64,000 nt of DNA from JACCZX01 sp963824935 (GCA_963824935.1 CAWGRF010000011.1:1-64000); one strand, 5' to 3'. Positions 7,436 through 18,122 are shown, numbered from the stretch's first letter. A program made the numbers and translations. The notes: a model not told the origin generated them from the letters alone.

Positions 7436-10400
7436 ATGTTGATCATGGACGACCCGCAACCGTTCGAACATCTTCCTGCTTACATTCCGCCGCGCTCCGA
7501 ACTGCGCAAGGCGATCACTGCCGCGATTCGCAGGCCGGAGCCCGAGTGCGTGCCTGCGCTGCTGCCACTTGCCGAGCTCCCTGCTTCGCAGCAGAAGGCT
7601 GTAACCGCGCTCGCGAAGCGCTTGGTCGAAGGCTTGCGTGGCCGCGAATTCGGCATCGCTCGCGAGAACATGGTGCAGGGGTTGCTGCAGGAGTTCTCGC
7701 TGTCAAGTGATGAGGGCGTGGCGCTGATGTGCCTTGCCGAGGCACTGCTGCGAATTCCTGATGCAGCGACGCGCGACGCGCTGATCCGCGACAAGGTCGG
7801 CCGCGGCGATTGGCGCGCACACGTGGGTCAGAGTGCGTCGCCGTTCGTCAACGCGGCAACGTGGGGCCTGCTCGTGACCGGCAAGCTCGTCGCGACGCAC
7901 GACGAGACAGGGCTTGCCAACGGCCTGACGCGCGTTACCGCGCGGCTCGGCGAGCCCGTCATCCGTAAGGCAGTCGACCTCGCGATGCGTCTGATGGGCA
8001 AGCAGTTCGTCGCCGGCGAGACGATTGCCGACGCGCTTCAGCACGCACAGCGCTATCGAGGCCCAGGGGTTTCGCTACTCGTACGACATGCTGGGCGAGG
8101 CGGCGATGACTGCCGTCGACGCCGATCGTTACTACGCTTCGTACGAGAGCGCCATCGATGCGATCGGCAAGGCGGCTGGGCGGCGCGGCGTCTACGAGGG
8201 CCCGGGCATCTCGATCAAGCTCTCGGCGCTGCACCCGCGCTACTCGTACGCTCAGCGCGAGCGCGTGATGGCTGAGCTCTATCCACGCGTTCTGGCGCTC
8301 ACGCTGCGCGCGAAGCGCTACGACATCGGCATCAACATCGACGCTGAGGAAGCTGACCGGCTCGAGCTCTCACTCGATCTGCTCGAGAAACTGTGCGAGG
8401 AGCCCGAGTTAGCGGGCTGGAGCGGCATCGGCTTCGTCGTGCAGGCTTATCAGAAGCGCTGTCCGTTCGTGGTCGACTTCATCATCGATCTTGCGCGTCG
8501 CTCCGGCCACCGCCTGATGGTGCGACTCGTGAAAGGCGCGTATTGGGATTCGGAGATCAAGCGCGCGCAGGTCGACGGGCTCGATGGCTACCCGGTTTAC
8601 ACGCGCAAGGTCCACACCGATGTGTCGTACCTCGCCTGTGCGCGCAAGCTGCTGGCCGCGCCGCGCGAGATCTATCCGCAATTTGCCACGCACAACGCGC
8701 AGACACTCGCGTCGATCTACACGATGGCGGGTAAATGGCACGCCGGCCAGTATGAGTTTCAGTGTCTGCACGGCATGGGCGAGCCGCTGTACGCGCAGGT
8801 CGTGGGTGCTGCTGCCGACGGCAAACTCGGGCGGCCGTGCCGCATCTACGCACCGGTCGGCACGCACGAGACACTGTTGGCGTACCTCGTGCGACGGCTG
8901 CTGGAAAACGGCGCCAACACGTCGTTCATCAATCGCATCGCCGATCCCGACGTGTCGCTCGACGAGCTCGTTGCCGATCCTGTCGCGACGACGCGGCGCA
9001 TCGGCGCGGAAAGCGGCGAGATCGGATCGCCGCATCCGCGCATTGCTCTGCCACGCGAGATCTTTGGTTCGCTGCGCCCGAACTCACGCGGGATGGACCT
9101 CAGCGACGAAAAGGGACTCGCGCGCCTCGCGCACGCACTGGCCGAGAGCCGCGCGCTGACGTGGAGCGCGGAGCCGACGATCAAGGCGGCAGCTGAGCGC
9201 GTGACACAGCCGGTACGCAATCCCGCTGATCGCGACGATCTCGTGGGTCACGTGACGGACGCCGACCGAGCCGAAGTCGAAGCGGCCCTGCGCGCAGCGG
9301 ACGCCGCAGCGTCCGCGTGGCGTGCGACGCCACCTGCGGAGCGCGCGACGGTGCTGGAGAGAGCGGCAGACGTGATGGAAGCGCAAATGCCGCTGCTGAT
9401 GGGGTTGATCGTGCGCGAGGCCGGCAAGACATATGGCAACGCTATCGCCGAGGTACGCGAGGCGGTGGATTTTCTGCGCTACTACGCACGCCAGGTTCGC
9501 GAGCGGTTCAATAACGCAACACACGTGCCGCTCGGTCCGGTGGTGTGCATCAGCCCGTGGAATTTTCCGCTGGCGATTTTCACCGGGCAGGTCAGCGCCG
9601 CGCTTGCCGCCGGCAACACGGTGCTTGCGAAGCCCGCCGAGCAGACACCGCTGATTGCGGCTGAAGCAGTGCGCCTGCTGCACGCTGCAGGTGTTCCACG
9701 CGACGTACTGCTGCTCGTTCCTGGCAACGGCGAGACCGTCGGCGCTGCGCTGGTGGCCGACAGCCGCGTTCAGGGTGTCGTCTTCACAGGATCGACCGAT
9801 GTGGCGCGCATCATCCAGCGCTCGCTCGCGAGCCGTCTCGGCGCGCGACGGCCGACCGGTGCCGCTGATCGCCGAGACGGGCGGGCAGAACGCGATGATC
9901 GTCGACTCCTCGGCGCTCGCCGAACAGGCCGTGGCCGATGCGGTCGACATCGGCTTTCGACAGCGCGGGACAGCGCTGCTCGGCGCTGCGCGTGCTTTGC
10001 TTGCAGGACGACATCGCCGATCGCGTGCTCGAAATGCTGAAGGGTGCGATGGCGGAGCTCAGCGTCGGCAATCCCGAACGCCTCGCCGTAGACGTCGGTC
10101 CGGTCATCGACGACGAAGCGCGCTCAATGCTGATCAGATACATCGACGGCATGCGCGCACGAGGCCAGCGCATCCATCAGGTCGATTCGGCTGCCGAAGA
10201 AACACTCGGTCGCGGAACGTTCGTTGCGCCCACGCTGATTGCGATCGACCGCATCGAGCAACTCGAGCGCGAAGTCTTCGGCCCGGTGTTGCACGTGCTG
10301 CGCTATCGGCGCGACGAGATCGATCACTTGATCGATGGCATCAACGCGCTTGGCTACGGCCTGACGCTTGGCGTGCATTCGCGCGTCGACGGCAAGATCG

Positions 10401-11188
10401 AACGCGTTGTGCGTCGCGCGCACGCGGGCAACATCTACGTCAACCGGAATATCGTGGGAGCCGTGGTCGGCGTGCAGCCGTTCGGCGGCGAGGGGCTTTC
10501 GGGCACAGGGCCCAAGGCGGGCGGCCCGCTGTACCTTTATCGCCTGCTTTCGAAGCGCCCCGCCGATGCAGCGCTCGCCGAGGTCGCTGCGGCGGCCGCG
10601 GCCTGTGAAGAATCGCCGCAACCGCCGCGCGTCTCGCATTCGAATGCGCTCGAGGCGCTGCGCGATTGGGCGACACGATCGGCGCCGGACCTCGCTTCGC
10701 TATGCGACCGTCTGGCTTCGCTTGTGCCTGCGGAGTCAACGGTGGTGCTGCCCGGTCCGACAGGCGAGCGCAATTCGTACACCGTGCTGCCGCGGCAGGC
10801 GATTCTGTGCCTCGCGCGTACCGAGCACGACTTGCTGGCGCAGCTCGCGCTGGTGCTGGCGCTAGACGCCCGCGCGGTCTGGCCCCGAGACACGCTCGCA
10901 CAGACCACACTCGAGCGGCTGCCGTCCGCGGTGCAGGGCGCGATCAGGCTGGTCGGTGACTGGACCGCAGGCGAGGGCGAGTTCGATGCGGTCATCCATC
11001 ATGGTTCGCCGCAAGAGCGCATCGACATCGGCCGCAAGATTGCCGCGCGCGACGGGCCTATCGTCAACGTGCACAGCTTCGAGCCCGGCGAGCCGCCGTT
11101 GGCGGTCGAGCGGCTGCTGATCGAGCGTGTCGTGAGTGTCAACACCGCAGCCGCAGGAGGCAACGCGAGCCTGATGACCGTCGGGTGA
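7436..11188 (+). CDS. putA: Bifunctional proline dehydrogenase / delta-1-pyrroline-5-carboxylate dehydrogenase PutA (three frame breaks)
   Basis: Oxidises proline to glutamate in two steps, passing electrons via FAD to the membrane quinone pool and using NAD in the second step. The proline-dehydrogenase barrel includes YSYDMLGEAAMTAVDADRYY, GPGISIKLSALHPRYSYAQR and RLVKGAYWDSEIKRAQ. The aldehyde-dehydrogenase domain has ISPWNFPLAIFTGQVSAALA, VFTGSTDVA, ETGGQNAMIVD and the catalytic Cys in AGQRCSALR. Frame breaks near 8045, 9840 and 9960 are each +1. The reconstructed length is about 1249 residues. The N-terminus lacks the ribbon-helix-helix domain of E. coli PutA, so it should not act as its own repressor. 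An alternative start is ATG 7445. Confidence 0.93.
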
Positions 11189-11197
11189 AGTCGTTGA

Positions 11198-11714
11198 TCA
11201 GTGCCGGATGTACCGCGCATTAGCCGGCATGACTCCGCACCTGCTCATGTAGCCTCTGGCTTGCATCTGTGGCGGCCACTTATGTGCTTCGCCCTGACAG
11301 TACTTGCACCACGCGTATAGCGCGTCGTACATCACCATGCCGTGCTTGAGCATTTCATGATCATCGGCGAAGTCGTGCGATAGCCCGAGCGAGAGCGCGT
11401 ACAGGCCCGCCGACTGCGGCGTCAGATCAAGGCGCGACGTATCGGCGCCGCGCACGATCAGCGCCATCTGGTGCAGCGCCGGATCGTCGAGCTGATACTT
11501 CTTCAGGAACGCATCAAAGCTGCACAGCTCGCCTTCGTGCGTGAGCTCAACACCTGGAATGTCGTAGGGAATCGCTTTGGTTTCGTCGGCTACTGCTGAG
11601 CACATCGCTGCTCGGGACGTACAGGAATTCCGGTTCCTGATCGATAAACCGTGCAACCAGCCACGGGCAAGCAATGCGGTCGATCTTCGGCCGCTCGCGT
11701 GTGATCCATTTCAT
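11198..11714 (-). CDS. Stand-alone ChrB C-terminal-domain protein (one frame break)
   Basis: Starts MKWITRERPKIDRIACPWLV and continues in another frame (break near 11600) with AIPYDIPGVELTHEGELCSF and LIVRGADTSRLDLTPQSAGL, ending GMVMYDALYAWCKYCQGE. Reconstructed length is about 171 residues. The RERPKIDRIACPWLVARFID block aligns with RRPWVDRLACAWLIRRFID in the C-terminal half of ChrB upstream, so this is a paralogue of that domain without the N-terminal half. Its ATG overlaps the rhodanese stop (TGATG), placing it last in the chrB-chrA-rhodanese operon. The biochemical activity of the domain is not known to me. Confidence 0.8.
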
Positions 11715-12055
11715 TTCTGTTCTCCTTCCTTCATTGTTATCTGGTGCACAGGCATCTGCGCGGCACGCCAGCCTGCGTAGCCATCGACCAGATAGCGCGC
11801 ATCCAGTCCGAGCGCGCACAGCGTTGCAGCGACGCCCTGGCTGATCTCGTGACCTTTTGCGCAATAAACCACGGCGGGCCGATCGCGCGGGATCTCATCT
11901 TTCCAGGCGAACACCTGCTCCGGATCGAGCCACATCGCGTTCGGAAGATCCGCAGCATCGGCGGCGCGCACAGCCTTGCGCCGCACGTCGAGCAAGGTGA
12001 ATGTTCGATGCGCCGATTGCCATTCGGCCAACTCTTGTGGGCTGATTCGGTCCAT
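11711..12055 (-). CDS. Single-domain rhodanese-like sulfurtransferase
   Basis: 114 residues from ATG 12055; the longer open frame upstream is a shadow of chrA. It has the rhodanese fold markers TLLDVRRKAVR, LPNAMWLDPEQV and the active-site Cys in VVYCAKGHEISQG, followed by LDARYLVDGYAGWRAA. It probably carries persulfide sulfur on that cysteine. It sits 11 bases after chrA and overlaps the ChrB-like gene by one codon position, so it is part of the chromate operon, perhaps repairing or sensing thiol damage (inference). Confidence 0.88.
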   Translation of the reverse strand: MDRISPQELAEWQSAHRTFTLLDVRRKAVRAADAADLPNAMWLDPEQVFAWKDEIPRDRPAVVYCAKGHEISQGVAATLCALGLDARYLVDGYAGWRAAQMPVHQITMKEGEQK

Positions 12056-12066
12056 TCGATTCCCCT

Positions 12067-13442
12067 TCAAAAAGCAAGACGTACCAACAGGCCGACGATC
12101 GCGCACGCCGCGATCACCGCAATCACATGCGACTTGAATCGAAACAACGCCAACGCTGCGCCCAACGCGATCAGTGCGGAGACCCAATCGAAACTCCCCG
12201 CGAAGCCCGCAGGCCACAGCACGTGGTACCCGAAGAACAGGGCGAGATTGATGATCGCGCCGACCACCGCAGCAGTGATCGCCGTCAACGGCGCTGTGAA
12301 CTTGAGATCGTTGTGCGTGCTCTCGACGAACGGTCCACCCGCAAGAATGAAAAGAAACGAGGGCAGGAAGGTGAACCATGTCACTAGCGATGCCGCCACT
12401 GCGCCGGCCAGGAAAAGATGCGCGGCCCGAGCGGCGCGTTGACGTAAGCGCCGACGAAACCGACGAAAGCCACCACCATGATCAAGGGCCCCGGCGTAGT
12501 TTCGCCAAGCGCAAGGCCATCGATCATCTGCGTCGGCGTTAGCCAGCCGTAGTGGCTGACCGCGCCTTGATAAACGTAGGGCAGTACCGCATACGCTCCG
12601 CCGAAGGTCAGCAGTGCCGCCTTCGTGAAGAACCAGCTCATCTGCGTCAGCAGGTGATTCCAGCCGTAGATGATCATCAGCAGCCGACATCGGAACCAGC
12701 CACAGCAGGAGTCCGATCAGCGCGACCGACGCGAGACGACGCCGGTTAAAAGCGGCATGTGAAGGTGTGGGCGTGTCATCGTCGATGATCGCGGGGCCGA
12801 ACGATTTGTCGGCGATATTCCGTGTCCGCCGCCGACGGCAAATTTCTTCGGCGCGAGGCGTCCGCCCACATAACCGATCGTCGCTGCCGCCGCGATGACG
12901 GCGGGAAACGGCGCATCTAGAGCGAAGAGCGCGACGAACGATGCTGCCGCAATCGCCCACAGCACTTCATTCTTCAACGCGCGCGAGCCGATGCGATAGG
13001 CGGCCTGCAAAACGATCGCGGTGACTGCGGGTTTGATGCCGTAGAACAAACCGGCTACCAGCGGCACGTTACCGAATGCGATGTACATCCACGACAGCGC
13101 GATCAAGATCACCAACGACGGCAGCACGAACAGCGCGCCGGCGACAACGCCGCCCCAGGTGCGATGCATCAGCCAGCCGATGTAGGTGGCAAGCTGCTGT
13201 GCCTCGGGGCCGGGCAGCACCATGCAGTAGTTGAGCGCGTGCAGAAATCGGCGCTCCGAAATCCAGCGCCGGTTTTCGACGAGCTCCTGATGCATGATCG
13301 AAATCTGACCGGCCGGCCCGCCGAAGCTGATGAAGCCGAGCTTGAGCCAGAAGCGAAACGCATCGCGAAAGCCGATTGGCGCAGGTGCGGTTGGTGCATG
13401 CAGTTGCGCAGTAGTCGACGGCGAATCGGCGGGAGTGCGCAT
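12067..13442 (-). CDS. chrA: Chromate efflux transporter ChrA (three frame breaks)
   Basis: Inner-membrane chromate exporter of the CHR family, long two-domain form. The N-terminal half shows FRFWLKLGFISFGGPAGQIS and LNYCMVLPGPEAQQLATYIG, the family's signature. The C-terminal half shows FFTKAALLTFGGAYAVLPYV and LGETTPGPLIMVVAFVGFVG, the matching signature of the second CHR domain. Frame breaks occur near 12800, 12680 and 12400; joined, the gene encodes about 458 residues with roughly ten membrane segments. Its start overlaps the chrB stop (TGATG). Chromate and sulfate specificity follows from the family, not from a residue seen here. Confidence 0.9.
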
Positions 13443-14377
13443 CAGCCCTGGTTCTCCTTTTCGAACGAGGCCAACAAACCATCGAACACCGTGCTGGCCG
13501 CTTTGACCAGCTGATCGTCGTCAGCGATCGCATCGCGCAGTCCGGCCAGCACGCCTTCAATGCCGCTCGACTCCGGAGGCTGCACGCCGCCGACATCGAG
13601 GTAGTGCACGATCGCGCCGATGCGCATCAGGGCAGGCTGCTCGAGGCCGAAGCTCGCCAGCATCACTTCGAATGTGACGCGCGCGCCGACGTGGCTGAAC
13701 GTTGCGCCGTCGAAATCGAAACCGATCGCCTTGGCTGGACAATCCTTCGGCTTCGCCAGCCAGACGATGCGTGCCTTGCGGTCGATGAAGCGCCGGATCA
13801 GCCAGGCGCAGGCGAGCCGATCCACCCACGGGCGGCGCCGCGTCGCCCAGATGCGCCGCTTGTAGTCACTGATGCGCAATGGCGTGATCGCGCTGCGAAC
13901 CGGGTGCGGCTCATCGGGTGCGAGTACCCGGTTTGCCGCCAGCTCAAGCTCCAGTAATGCGGCGTCGGCCTGCTTGTGTGCCTCGCCGCGAAAGAAGTCG
14001 ATCGCAGCAATGCCGGCGAACGCCTTGCGCAACTTGCGTGCCTGCTTCAGTGTTTCGAGCGCGGTCTCGGAGTCGAGCTGGTCCTGCGCGCTGCGGATTT
14101 CATCGAGCAGCGCCGCATAGTCATCGCTGCGATCGAACAGAGCCGCGAAATCGGCGCCGTCGGCCTCGCTTGTGCGCATCAGATGCGTGCTGCCGCCGCC
14201 CGCCAGCACGTCGGCTGCAACCGTTTCGAGTGTGGCGAGGCAGTCGTTGCGCTCGGGCAACAAATAAACACCATCGCGCAGCACGGCGGCGCCCGCCGCC
14301 CGCAACGCGCGCCAGGCACGCATTCGCGCCGTCGCGTTTTCGGTCGGCAGGGACAACACGAGCAGTAGCCATTGCAT
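13442..14377 (-). CDS. chrB: Chromate-sensing regulator ChrB
   Basis: 311 residues. The N-terminal half begins MQWLLLVLSLPTENATARMR, then AWRALRAAGAAVLRDGVYLL, typical of ChrB, which in characterised systems represses chrA until chromate appears. The C-terminal half (from RRPWVDRLACAWLIRRFID) is the domain that also occurs alone at 11198-11714. Its ATG lies three bases from the inverted repeat at 14380-14417 and has no Shine-Dalgarno sequence, so the transcript may be leaderless and self-repressed. It is the first gene of the minus-strand chr operon. Confidence 0.9.
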   Translation of the reverse strand: MQWLLLVLSLPTENATARMRAWRALRAAGAAVLRDGVYLLPERNDCLATLETVAADVLAGGGSTHLMRTSEADGADFAALFDRSDDYAALLDEIRSAQDQLDSETALETLKQARKLRKAFAGIAAIDFFRGEAHKQADAALLELELAANRVLAPDEPHPVRSAITPLRISDYKRRIWATRRRPWVDRLACAWLIRRFIDRKARIVWLAKPKDCPAKAIGFDFDGATFSHVGARVTFEVMLASFGLEQPALMRIGAIVHYLDVGGVQPPESSGIEGVLAGLRDAIADDDQLVKAASTVFDGLLASFEKENQG

Positions 14378-14379
14378 TC

Positions 14380-14417
14380 TTGTAGATATTATTACATAAT
14401 TGTTTTAATGTCTACAA
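14380..14417. promoter_or_regulatory. Palindromic operator in the divergent chr promoter
   Basis: The left arm TTGTAGATATT (14380-14390) and right arm AATGTCTACAA (14407-14417) match as an inverted repeat at 10 of 11 positions, separated by 16 AT-rich bases. The spacer contains TAAT/TTAT stretches that could serve as -10 elements on either strand. The repeat lies between chrB and the divergent SOD-rhodanese gene, about 46 bases ahead of the latter. ChrB is the most likely ligand because its gene is adjacent, but no binding is shown here. Confidence 0.75.
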
Positions 14418-14463
14418 AAACGGAGGAGCGTTTCAACCCTTTCCCCCTTCTCGGAGGCCTGAC

Positions 14464-15417
14464 ATGCGATACCAACTTGCCCCTCTCTTCTGCCGGCCCT
14501 GGCTATTAAATGGGCTGTCACAACGCTTGATAGAAAGTCACTACGAGAACAACTATGGCGGAGCCCTGCGGCGCTTGAACGCGATCACCGAAAGACTCGA
14601 GTCTGTTGACTTCGATGACACGCCCGGGTACGTGATCGCCGGCCTGAAGCGTGAACAGCTCGTCGCGCTCAACTCCACGCTGCTGCACGAGCTCTACTTC
14701 GCGAGCCTGGGTGGGGACGGAAAACCGACGGAAATGCTGGCCGACGTGCTTTCCCGCGACTTCGGCGCGGTCGACCGTTGGCGCAGCGAGTTCGTCGCGA
14801 TGGCAAACGCACTAGCAGGCGGCTCCGGCTGGGTGCTGCTGGTCTACGTGCCGCGCGATCGGCGGCTCGTCAATCAGTACGCGGCGGACCACAGCCAGGC
14901 TGCCGCAGGAGGCATACCGATCCTGGCGCTCGATATGTACGAACATGCGTACCACCTCGACTTCGGTGCGAACGCTGCCGCATACATTGACGCGTTCATG
15001 CGCAATATCGACTGGCAGGCAGTACAGACGCGATATGAGGACGCTGTCAGGGTGGAGCCACCCAGACCGCTCGAGCAGAAGGAGTTTGCGGATGTGCCAG
15101 GGGTCGACGTCGAAGAAGTGAAGACGATGCTGGACTCGGGGGCACCGGTCCAGATCATCGACGTTCGTCCGAAGCATTATTTCTCCCGCGCACCGGAGAT
15201 CATGGCCGGAGCTGTGTGGCGTGATCCGGAGCGCATGCAGGAGTGGGTCGGCGAGCTGTCGCGCACCGAGCCGGTGGTCGCGTTCTGTGTCTACGGATTT
15301 CATGTCGGATGCAAAACCGCAGCGGCGCTGCGTACGGCGGGATTCGACGCGCGCTACATGAAAGGAGGGCACTCTGCCTGGAAGGCAATCGCTGGACAAG
15401 TCAAACTTCACGCTTGA
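14464..15417 (+). CDS. Fe/Mn superoxide dismutase fused to a rhodanese domain (ChrC-like)
   Basis: 317 residues. Residues 1 to about 200 are an iron/manganese superoxide dismutase: metal-ligand His residues lie in ESHYENNYGG and LLHELYFASLGG, and the Asp/His pair in LDMYEHAYHLDFG. From about residue 210 a rhodanese domain follows (VEEVKTMLDSGAPVQIIDVR, active-site Cys in VVAFCVYGFHVGCKTA, then DARYMKGGHSAWKA). SODs named ChrC occur in chr operons and remove superoxide made during Cr(VI) reduction. The fusion adds a second cysteine chemistry. A strong GGAGG-type site precedes the ATG, and the chr operator lies upstream. Confidence 0.88.
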   Translation: MRYQLAPLFCRPWLLNGLSQRLIESHYENNYGGALRRLNAITERLESVDFDDTPGYVIAGLKREQLVALNSTLLHELYFASLGGDGKPTEMLADVLSRDFGAVDRWRSEFVAMANALAGGSGWVLLVYVPRDRRLVNQYAADHSQAAAGGIPILALDMYEHAYHLDFGANAAAYIDAFMRNIDWQAVQTRYEDAVRVEPPRPLEQKEFADVPGVDVEEVKTMLDSGAPVQIIDVRPKHYFSRAPEIMAGAVWRDPERMQEWVGELSRTEPVVAFCVYGFHVGCKTAAALRTAGFDARYMKGGHSAWKAIAGQVKLHA

Positions 15418-15521
15418 CCGTTCCATGCGCATCCTGATCGCGGACTCTGATCGTTCTGCTTGGGCACGCTCGCTGCCACGGGTTACGTCTCACCCTGCGC
15501 GTCCTCAGAGCAAAGGCCATC

Positions 15522-16079
15522 ATGAACGATCCGATCCGCATCCTCGGTCTCGCAGGCAGCCTGCGTAAGGCCTCTTACAACCGCGCGCTGCTGCGCGCTG
15601 CGCAGCAGTTGGTGCCAGCTGGCGCCAAGCTCGACATCATCGAGTTGGACGGGATTCCACCGTTCAATCAGGATGACGAAGCGTCGCCTCCCGCCTCGGT
15701 GGTCCAGCTTAAGGCGCGCATCAAGGAGGCCGACGCAGTGTTGTTCGTCACGCCCGAGTACAACTATTCGGTACCGGGCGTGCTGAAAAACGCGATCGAT
15801 TGGGCCTCCAGGCCGTACGGGCAGAACGCCTGGAAGGGCAAGCCCGCGGCGGTCATGGGCGCATCTCCCGGGTTCGTCGGCACTGCGCGCGCTCAATATC
15901 ATCTGCGGCAGATGATGGTGTTTCTCGACGTGCCGGTCGTCACTCAGCCAGAAGTGCTGATAGGAACGGCGGCCAAGCGGTTCAACGACGCCGGTGAGTT
16001 GACCGATGAAACGTCGCGCAAGCTGATCGTCCAGTTGCTCGAGGCACTGATCGTTTTGACTCGAAAAATGGCACGCTAG
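15522..16079 (+). CDS. chrR: NAD(P)H-dependent FMN reductase, ChrR/YieF-like
   Basis: 185-residue flavodoxin-fold quinone or chromate reductase. GLAGSLRKASYNRALLRAA near residues 9-27 is the FMN phosphate loop, and TPEYNYSVPGVLKNAIDWAS near residues 75-94 is the signature of the ChrR/NQR family. Such enzymes are two-electron quinone reductases that also reduce Cr(VI). It follows the SOD-rhodanese gene by about 100 bases on the same strand, so it probably shares the divergent chr promoter. The symbol rests on family and context. Confidence 0.85.
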   Translation: MNDPIRILGLAGSLRKASYNRALLRAAQQLVPAGAKLDIIELDGIPPFNQDDEASPPASVVQLKARIKEADAVLFVTPEYNYSVPGVLKNAIDWASRPYGQNAWKGKPAAVMGASPGFVGTARAQYHLRQMMVFLDVPVVTQPEVLIGTAAKRFNDAGELTDETSRKLIVQLLEALIVLTRKMAR

Positions 16080-16121
16080 TCATCTGCACAGCCGGCTTGA
16101 GCGCTGAGCGTCTCAAATAGG

Positions 16122-16137
16122 CGGGCGAGCACGCCCG
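16122..16137 (+). terminator. Weak hairpin after the chrR-like gene
   Basis: CGGGCG (16122-16127) pairs with CGCCCG (16132-16137) around a four-base loop, and a run of five T follows about 15 bases later. The distance to the T-run makes termination uncertain. It lies in the 146-base gap between the chrR-like gene and the PAS-GGDEF-EAL gene, where I see no other feature. Confidence 0.35.
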
Positions 16138-16225
16138 TAATCGGCGTTTTTCTGCAAGGCCGGCTGCGCCAGACTCGCCGCACCCTAAAACGAGCGCCGT
16201 TTAGCCAACAAGGCGGGCCGACTTC

Positions 16226-18062
16226 ATGCGCCAAATCGAGGATGCAGTTATCGCAATGAGCGCACGCGACGTCGAGCGACGCCTGCAGGAATACCGGGCG
16301 TTGCTTGCCAACGACTCGGTCGGCATCCTGGTCGTGTGCGACGGCAGCATCATGCAGTGCAATTCGAGCGCATCACGCCTGTTCGGATGGACTACCGCCG
16401 ATTTGCTTGGCCGCTCTGCCGCGATCTTGTTCGGCTCAGAAGAGGAGTTCCAGTCTTTCGCAAGCCGCATAGGCGACGCATTGGCGGCCGACGGCTCGCC
16501 GGCGATCGAGTGGCGCACGGTTCATCAAGATGGCTCGCGCTTCTGGTCACGTCTGCTGGTGAAAAGCATCACGCCGGGTGGCCCCGCGGGCGAAACGGTA
16601 TGGATGGTCGAAGACATCAGCGCGCGCAAGGAAATGGAAGCGGCGCTCGCGAAGGCACGCGAAGATCTGGAGCAGCGCGTGCGCGCGGCGCACGACGAAC
16701 TGGCATGGTCGAACGAGCGCCTGGTGGCCGAGCTGTATGAGCGCAGCGAGGTCGAGGAGCGTGCGCGGCGCATCGCGTTGTACGACGAACTGACCGAACT
16801 GCCGAATCGCCGGCTGCTCGAATCGCGCCTCGACGAAGCGATGCGCAATCATCAGCTGACCGGCGACCGGTTGGCGGTGCTGGTGGTCGATATCGACGAA
16901 TTCACCAAGCTTAACGATGCGCTCGGGCATCGCGTCGGCGATGCGCTGCTGCGCGGCACCGCCGCGCGCCTCGTGGACACCGTGCGCACTTCCGATCTGG
17001 TCGCGCGCACAGGCGCCGACGAATTTGCGGTCGTGCTGGGCCGCTTGCGGCATAGCGACGACACCGAGCATGTGGCGCTCAAGCTTGCGGAGTTGCTAGC
17101 CGAACCGTTCGAGATCGATGCCGAGCAAGTCAGCGTCAGCGTCAGCATTGGTGCGGCGCGTTTTCCGACCGATGGCGCCAGCCCCGAGATGCTTCTGCGC
17201 AACGCCGATGCTGCATTGTCGTTCGCAAAATCGCGCGGACGCGGCAACGTGCAGCTGTTCGAGCCGCGCATGAACGCCGAGATGGTGCGCCGACTGCAGA
17301 TCGAAGCAGGATTGCGCCGCGCGCTCGAGTGCAACGAGTTCGAGGTGTACTACCAGCCGCGCATCAACCTTGCGAACCGCCAACTGATCGGCGCTGAAGC
17401 ACTGTTGCGCTGGCGCGACCCCGAAGCGCGGCCTTCTGGAGCCGGGCAGCTTCATCGGGGTGGCGGAAGATACCGGCTTGATCGTGCCGATCGGCGAAGT
17501 CGTGCTGCGTGAAGCGTGCAAGGCGGCGGTGCAATGGTCGGCCGCGGGCCTCGGAGAGCCGATCGTCAGCGTCAACTTGTCGCCGCGTGAGTTTCGCGGG
17601 CGCTCGCTACTGCCGATGGTGAGTCAGGCGCTGGTCGATGCCGCGCTCGACGCCGAACGCTTGCAGGTCGAAATTACCGAAGCCAGCCTGATGCGCGATC
17701 GCACGAAGGCCGAGCAGGTGCTGTCCGGTCTGCAGGCGATGGGCGTAAAAATCGCGCTCGACAATTTTGGCACCGGCTATTCAAGCTTGAGCAATCTGCG
17801 CCGCTTTCCGGTCGATGTGATCAAGATCGCCGGGCAGTTCGTGCGCGCCGGCCCCAGCGATCCGGCCGATTGCAAGATCGTCGCTGCACTGACCAGCCTC
17901 GCGCGCGGACTCGGCCTGCATGTGGTGGCCGAAGGAGTCGAAACGCAAGAGCAACTATCGTTTGTCACCGATTGCGGCTGTCATGAAGCGCAGGGCTTCC
18001 TGCTCGGACGGCCGTTGACCTCGGCTGCGTTCATCGATTTCGCCAAGTCGTTGCGTAAGTAG
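16226..18062 (+). CDS. PAS-GGDEF-EAL protein with altered catalytic motifs (one frame break)
   Basis: About 611 residues after joining frames near 17430. The order is a PAS domain (residues ~15-125), a coiled linker (MEAALAKAREDLEQRVRAAH), GGDEF (~185-345) and EAL (~360-605). The diguanylate cyclase motif is GADEF rather than GGDEF, while the inhibitory RxxD site (RTSD) five residues upstream is intact. In EAL, the EAL triplet, VNLSP, ITEASL, AEGVE and EAQGF are kept, but DDFGTG reads DNFGTG and the usual KID reads KIA. It may therefore sense c-di-GMP or GTP, or act weakly, rather than be a strong enzyme. No transmembrane segment is visible. Confidence 0.88.
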
Positions 18063-18122
18063 CGCGGCCGCTGACGAAGCGCTCGGCTTTAAGCTTCGCG
18101 GTTCCACAACCGGGAGCTGGCA

